NCBI GenBank assembly: GCA_021604265.1
Contig: BQIY01000079.1
Span: forward strand, 1 to 7,959
DNA from: Nitrospirales bacterium
GTDB taxonomy: Bacteria; Nitrospirota; Nitrospiria; Nitrospirales; UBA8639
Reading direction: 5' to 3'
DNA: 7,959 nt
Part shown: one piece after another, positions 5,752-7,959 of the stretch
Position numbering within the stretch: position 1 is the first letter of the stretch
How the letters are laid out: each line of letters begins with the position of its first letter
The notes under the pieces: generated by a model
Database searches by the model: none
What the model saw: only the letters and a program-made list of their open reading frames with translations
What the model was told of the DNA's origin: nothing
Made by a program: the position numbers and the translations under genes

Positions 5752-6084
5752 TCATTTTTCCCCATGAACCGCGCGGAAGAGCCGGAGTTGGCCGTAATCG
5801 TAGAGATCGCCGAGGATCTCTTTGGCGCCGGTGAGATATCCAATCACTGTTTTTTCAAAGGCTCCTGTCATTTCTAATTCCTGCTCTGGTGTCCACAGTT
5901 GGGTATGGTCTACCGGCTCACAGGCTTGGATGGCCTGTTCCAGATGCTCATTGATCGTACTTGTCGCTAATCCCCGTTGATTGGCAATGCCGCCTACAGA
6001 AATCCCCTTTAAATAAGCGTAGTGGTTTTTTGTGCTGGTGCCACTCAGGGGGTTTGCCCTTGACCATTGGTTGAAGCATCCCAA
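5752..6084 (-). pseudogene. orphan copy of the RecQ C-terminal HTH domain
   Basis: The frame encodes only the last part of a RecQ-type helicase: the HTH_40-like domain, from AYLKGISVGGIANQRGLATS through the conserved LWTPEQELEMTGAFEK to GDLYDYGQLRLFRAVHGEK. Over 78 residues it is about 83 percent identical (my hand alignment, 65 matches, no gaps) to the C-terminus of the recQ gene at 7266-7959, on the same strand. The helicase core, zinc-binding, winged-helix and HRDC parts are absent. At the nucleotide level similarity can be followed from about 5755 to about 6070. Upstream, the frame stays open to a TAA at 6159-6157 but its sequence (GCFNQWSRANPL) matches nothing. There is no convincing start, the nominal one being TTG 6084. 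It is a remnant of a duplicated or second recQ gene. The HTH itself has no stop, so a free-standing small protein is not fully excluded. Confidence 0.8.
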
Positions 6085-6224
6085 GCCAGAACGTGCCCGA
6101 CTTACTAATGGGAGGGTGGGTCCGCTTGTATTTACAGTTTTCGGCCGTGGTTGAAATTAAATTGCTCCGTGGTGCTTTCCCTTTTTGAAAAACCAACCGA
6201 TGAATTATTCATAACCACAAATTT

Positions 6225-6229
6225 GGAGG
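6225..6229 (+). promoter_or_regulatory. ribosome binding site of the secreted protein gene
   Basis: GGAGG lies five bases before ATG 6235. It decides the start: the frame is open upstream to about 6151, but those residues have no such site, and the signal peptide begins right after ATG 6235. Confidence 0.75.
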
Positions 6230-6234
6230 ATGTT

Positions 6235-7035
6235 ATGAATCTAGTCGATCGAAAAAGTAGAGCATCGGTATGGCTCAGTGCAGCTTTTGTGGGTGTGTGT
6301 ATTTTAGGACCGAGTCAAGTAGAAGCTGCCAAGATGCCTAAAGTGGAGATTTGCCATTTTGATGCGGATGAAGGGGTTTTTAAGAAAATTTCCGTCAGTG
6401 GTAACGCAGTACCGAATCACCTGGCCAACCATGGGGACATATTTCCAAGCGAATCAAATGGTAATGGGTCGATCACCCTGGATTCCGATTGCATGGAGGG
6501 CATGGCGCCCACGCCCGTACTCGCGCGCGCATACCTTGATAAGAACCGTAACGGGGTGTACGACTCGTCCGTAGACCTTGAAATCGCAAAGTTGCTAGAC
6601 ACCGACACAACTGCGGGACTTAGTGAGGGCGACACTATCGAATTAAGCCAATACCCCATGAACTATGACCCTTGCCCCGCTCCCCCCTCGGCAGATCCCT
6701 GTACTGATATAGGATTCTTCGGTCCCCTACTACCACTGGAGGTTCTTTCCATAGATCCGGGCAGTTCTATGAGTGGCAGTCCTATGATTGTTTCATCCGC
6801 AGGTGCCAGGTATACATGGGAGCATTCATTATCCGGCTCCCGGTTTCGGATCACGGATATACCACAGTCCACTGCTTTTGCAGATATCATTGATTCGACA
6901 GTGTCAGAGGTGTTCGATCTGGTGTCGGTTTCCATGGGCGGAGAACCCAATGCTGGTGTGACTGCAGCCAATCCATCTTCAAATAGTCCCGAGGATGATT
7001 ATTTTATCAATGTCGAGTTCCCTCAAGTGCCATAG
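6235..7035 (+). CDS. secreted hypothetical protein with ICH...HLxxHGD motif and EF-hand-like loop
   Basis: The product has 266 residues. Residues 1-31 are a signal peptide: basic start (DRKSR), hydrophobic core (VWLSAAFVGVCILG), and likely cleavage after VEA. The mature N-terminus has VEICHFDADEGVFKKISVSG and then NHLANHGDIF (61-70). This follows a pattern I recall from secreted proteins, CH...(30 residues)...HLa.HGD, where Cys40, His41, His62 and His66 could bind a metal. The motif has no agreed function. An acidic loop DKNRNGVYDSSVD (102-114) resembles a calcium-binding EF-hand or dockerin loop. The C-terminal 125 residues are Ser/Pro/Asp-rich with predicted strands and no membrane segment or sorting signal. 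It is probably exported to the periplasm or outside. Its strand is opposite to both flanking recQ copies, it has its own ribosome site and terminator, and it looks intact. I cannot assign a function. Confidence 0.82.
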   Translation: MNLVDRKSRASVWLSAAFVGVCILGPSQVEAAKMPKVEICHFDADEGVFKKISVSGNAVPNHLANHGDIFPSESNGNGSITLDSDCMEGMAPTPVLARAYLDKNRNGVYDSSVDLEIAKLLDTDTTAGLSEGDTIELSQYPMNYDPCPAPPSADPCTDIGFFGPLLPLEVLSIDPGSSMSGSPMIVSSAGARYTWEHSLSGSRFRITDIPQSTAFADIIDSTVSEVFDLVSVSMGGEPNAGVTAANPSSNSPEDDYFINVEFPQVP

Positions 7036-7049
7036 GCATCTGCCATCCG

Positions 7050-7082
7050 CGAGGCCTTTTCTTCTAGGGGGAAAAGGCCTCG
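7050..7082 (+). terminator. strong stem-loop terminator after the secreted protein gene
   Basis: CGAGGCCTTTTC (7050-7061) pairs perfectly with GAAAAGGCCTCG (7071-7082), a 12-bp stem with a 9-base loop, starting 14 bases after the stop. The T-rich arm is in the stem and the following bases (TTCGGG) are not a classic U-tract, so termination may be partial. The stem could also block read-through into the convergent recQ gene. Confidence 0.6.
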
Positions 7083-7265
7083 TTCGGGTCTCACCCTTCC
7101 TGTGTACCGGGATCACACTCAGCGGGAACACCAACTGTTAGCGGGAGACCGTTCACCTTTATCCCCGCTTGGAGCGAACAGACAAACATTCTTCAGTAAT
7201 CCGCTATCTGCTCGTGAAAGGCACCTTCTGGAAAAAACGAGTGCCGGAAAAGAGATCGGAGTTTT
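7083..7265. other. intergenic space between convergent genes
   Basis: No gene seen. The only notable sequence is a pair GGCAC...GTGCC (about 7220-7248) enclosing a run of A residues. On the minus strand this would be a weak hairpin downstream of the recQ stop. The repeated AGCGGGA word around 7118 and 7139 is probably chance. Confidence 0.3.
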
Positions 7266-7959
7266 TTATTGCGCCTTATTTCCATGAACGGCACGGAAGA
7301 GGCGGAGTTGGCCGTAATCGTAGAGGTCGCCGAGGATTTCTTTGGCGCCGGTGAGATTGCCAAACCCTTTTTTCTCAAAAGCCTTTGTCATTTCTAATTC
7401 CTGCTCTGGTGTCCATAGTTGTGTGGAGTCTACCGGTTCACCAGCCTGGATGGCTTGTTCCAGGTGCCCATAGATAGTGCTGGTGACCAACCCGCGTTCT
7501 CTGGCGATTTGTTCGGCCAAATATCCCGAACGAAAACGGCGCAAGGTTTGATGGACGGTATCTCCAAGCGGCTTTCTTCTGGCTGGCCTGTTGGAAAAGT
7601 CAGCCGACGGAGTTCTCGGGACTTGGTCGTGCTCACGTATTGGGTGTGCGCTCGGGGCTTCCATTCCCCTACGGCCTTGTCCGTGGGAATGGACGTCTTG
7701 GCGCCCTTGGGATTGGGCTTGTGAAATCGTGGGGCTTTGTGAACCGGACGTTTTTTCATAACCCTCCAAATCGTGTTGGTACTTAAATCCTTTTTGATTG
7801 TTTGCCGGGTTCTGATCCCTTAAAGAAGGCGTTGGAGAATGATTGGATTCTTTTGGAATAGTCAGGGGAGCGTAATTCTCCAGATGTGCCGCAATGACGG
7901 CGAGGAACTTGGGCCCGAACTCCTCTAACTTTCGCTTTCCGACTCCACTAATCTGTAAA
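7266..7959 (-). CDS. recQ: RecQ-type ATP-dependent DNA helicase, C-terminal part (runs off the window)
   Basis: The frame is open from the right window edge to a TGA-type end at 7266 and gives 230 residues. The first 29, LQISGVGKRKLEEFGPKFLA plus VIAAHLENY, are the end of an HRDC domain, the DNA-binding module of RecQ helicases (compare the GVG..KLE.FG..F pattern). A poorly conserved linker of about 100 residues follows, rich in Ser, Gln, His, Arg and Pro. Next is an HTH_40-type domain (about visible residue 132 to the end): LGDTVHQTLRRFRSGYLAEQ, the turn RGLVTSTIYGHLEQ, LWTPEQELEMTKAFEKK and the terminal YDYGQLRLFRAVHG. RecQ unwinds DNA 3'-5' in recombination and repair; the helicase core, RQC zinc site and winged helix would lie beyond the edge. 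The first 63 codons precede the first possible internal start (TTG 7769), so a start there would be wrong. An overlapping frame in the linker looks protein-like (see findings). Confidence 0.85.
   Translation of the reverse strand, partial: LQISGVGKRKLEEFGPKFLAVIAAHLENYAPLTIPKESNHSPTPSLRDQNPANNQKGFKYQHDLEGYEKTSGSQSPTISQAQSQGRQDVHSHGQGRRGMEAPSAHPIREHDQVPRTPSADFSNRPARRKPLGDTVHQTLRRFRSGYLAEQIARERGLVTSTIYGHLEQAIQAGEPVDSTQLWTPEQELEMTKAFEKKGFGNLTGAKEILGDLYDYGQLRLFRAVHGNKAQ

Noticed and set aside
6151..6234. Longer start for the secreted protein at 6151
   Set aside because: It would put 28 polar residues before the signal peptide, and the good Shine-Dalgarno serves ATG 6235.
7118..7150. Repeated AGCGGGA words as a repeat array
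   Set aside because: Only two copies of a short word; no regular spacing, so not a CRISPR or iteron array.

Overview
This is an accessory, patchy stretch of bacterial chromosome. The organism cannot be fixed from the sequence. A c-type cytochrome tail, a secreted two-domain cupredoxin-like protein and moderate G+C with GC-rich insertions would fit an environmental, respiring Gram-negative bacterium, and a Nitrospirota-like host is my guess only. No rRNA, tRNA or CRISPR array was seen.

Layout. Bases 1-75 are the last 24 codons of a c-type cytochrome on the + strand. Next come a decayed HicA-type toxin remnant (about 75-247) and a short HicB-type antitoxin gene (244-459) that overlaps it by four bases. 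An AT-rich gap leads to an unrecognised 398-residue cytoplasmic protein (673-1869). It converges, with a 15-base gap, on a minus-strand pair: a secreted double cupredoxin-like protein (3716-2853) followed, with a GTGA stop/start overlap, by a SAM-dependent O-methyltransferase (2856-1885). Upstream of that pair, 3721-3826 reads as the tail of another minus-strand protein. It is cut off where a GC-rich, hairpin-rich, non-coding segment begins (about 3830-4270). An IS30-family element (about 4271-5341) follows, with imperfect 22-base terminal repeats and a transposase broken by a nonsense codon and a frameshift.

The right third holds two diverged copies of the 3' end of a RecQ helicase gene, both on the minus strand. 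One is a fragment (5752-6084). The other is the tail of a gene that runs off the right edge (7266-7959). Between them lies a plus-strand gene for a secreted protein (6235-7035) with its own Shine-Dalgarno and a strong terminator hairpin.

The window combines a few apparently intact genes with much wreckage: a dead toxin, a dead insertion sequence, a gene remnant and a partial recQ duplication. The most coherent unit is the cupredoxin-methyltransferase pair, whose coupling suggests a shared pathway that I cannot name. The most unusual structural signal is the secreted gene bracketed by directly repeated recQ 3' ends.
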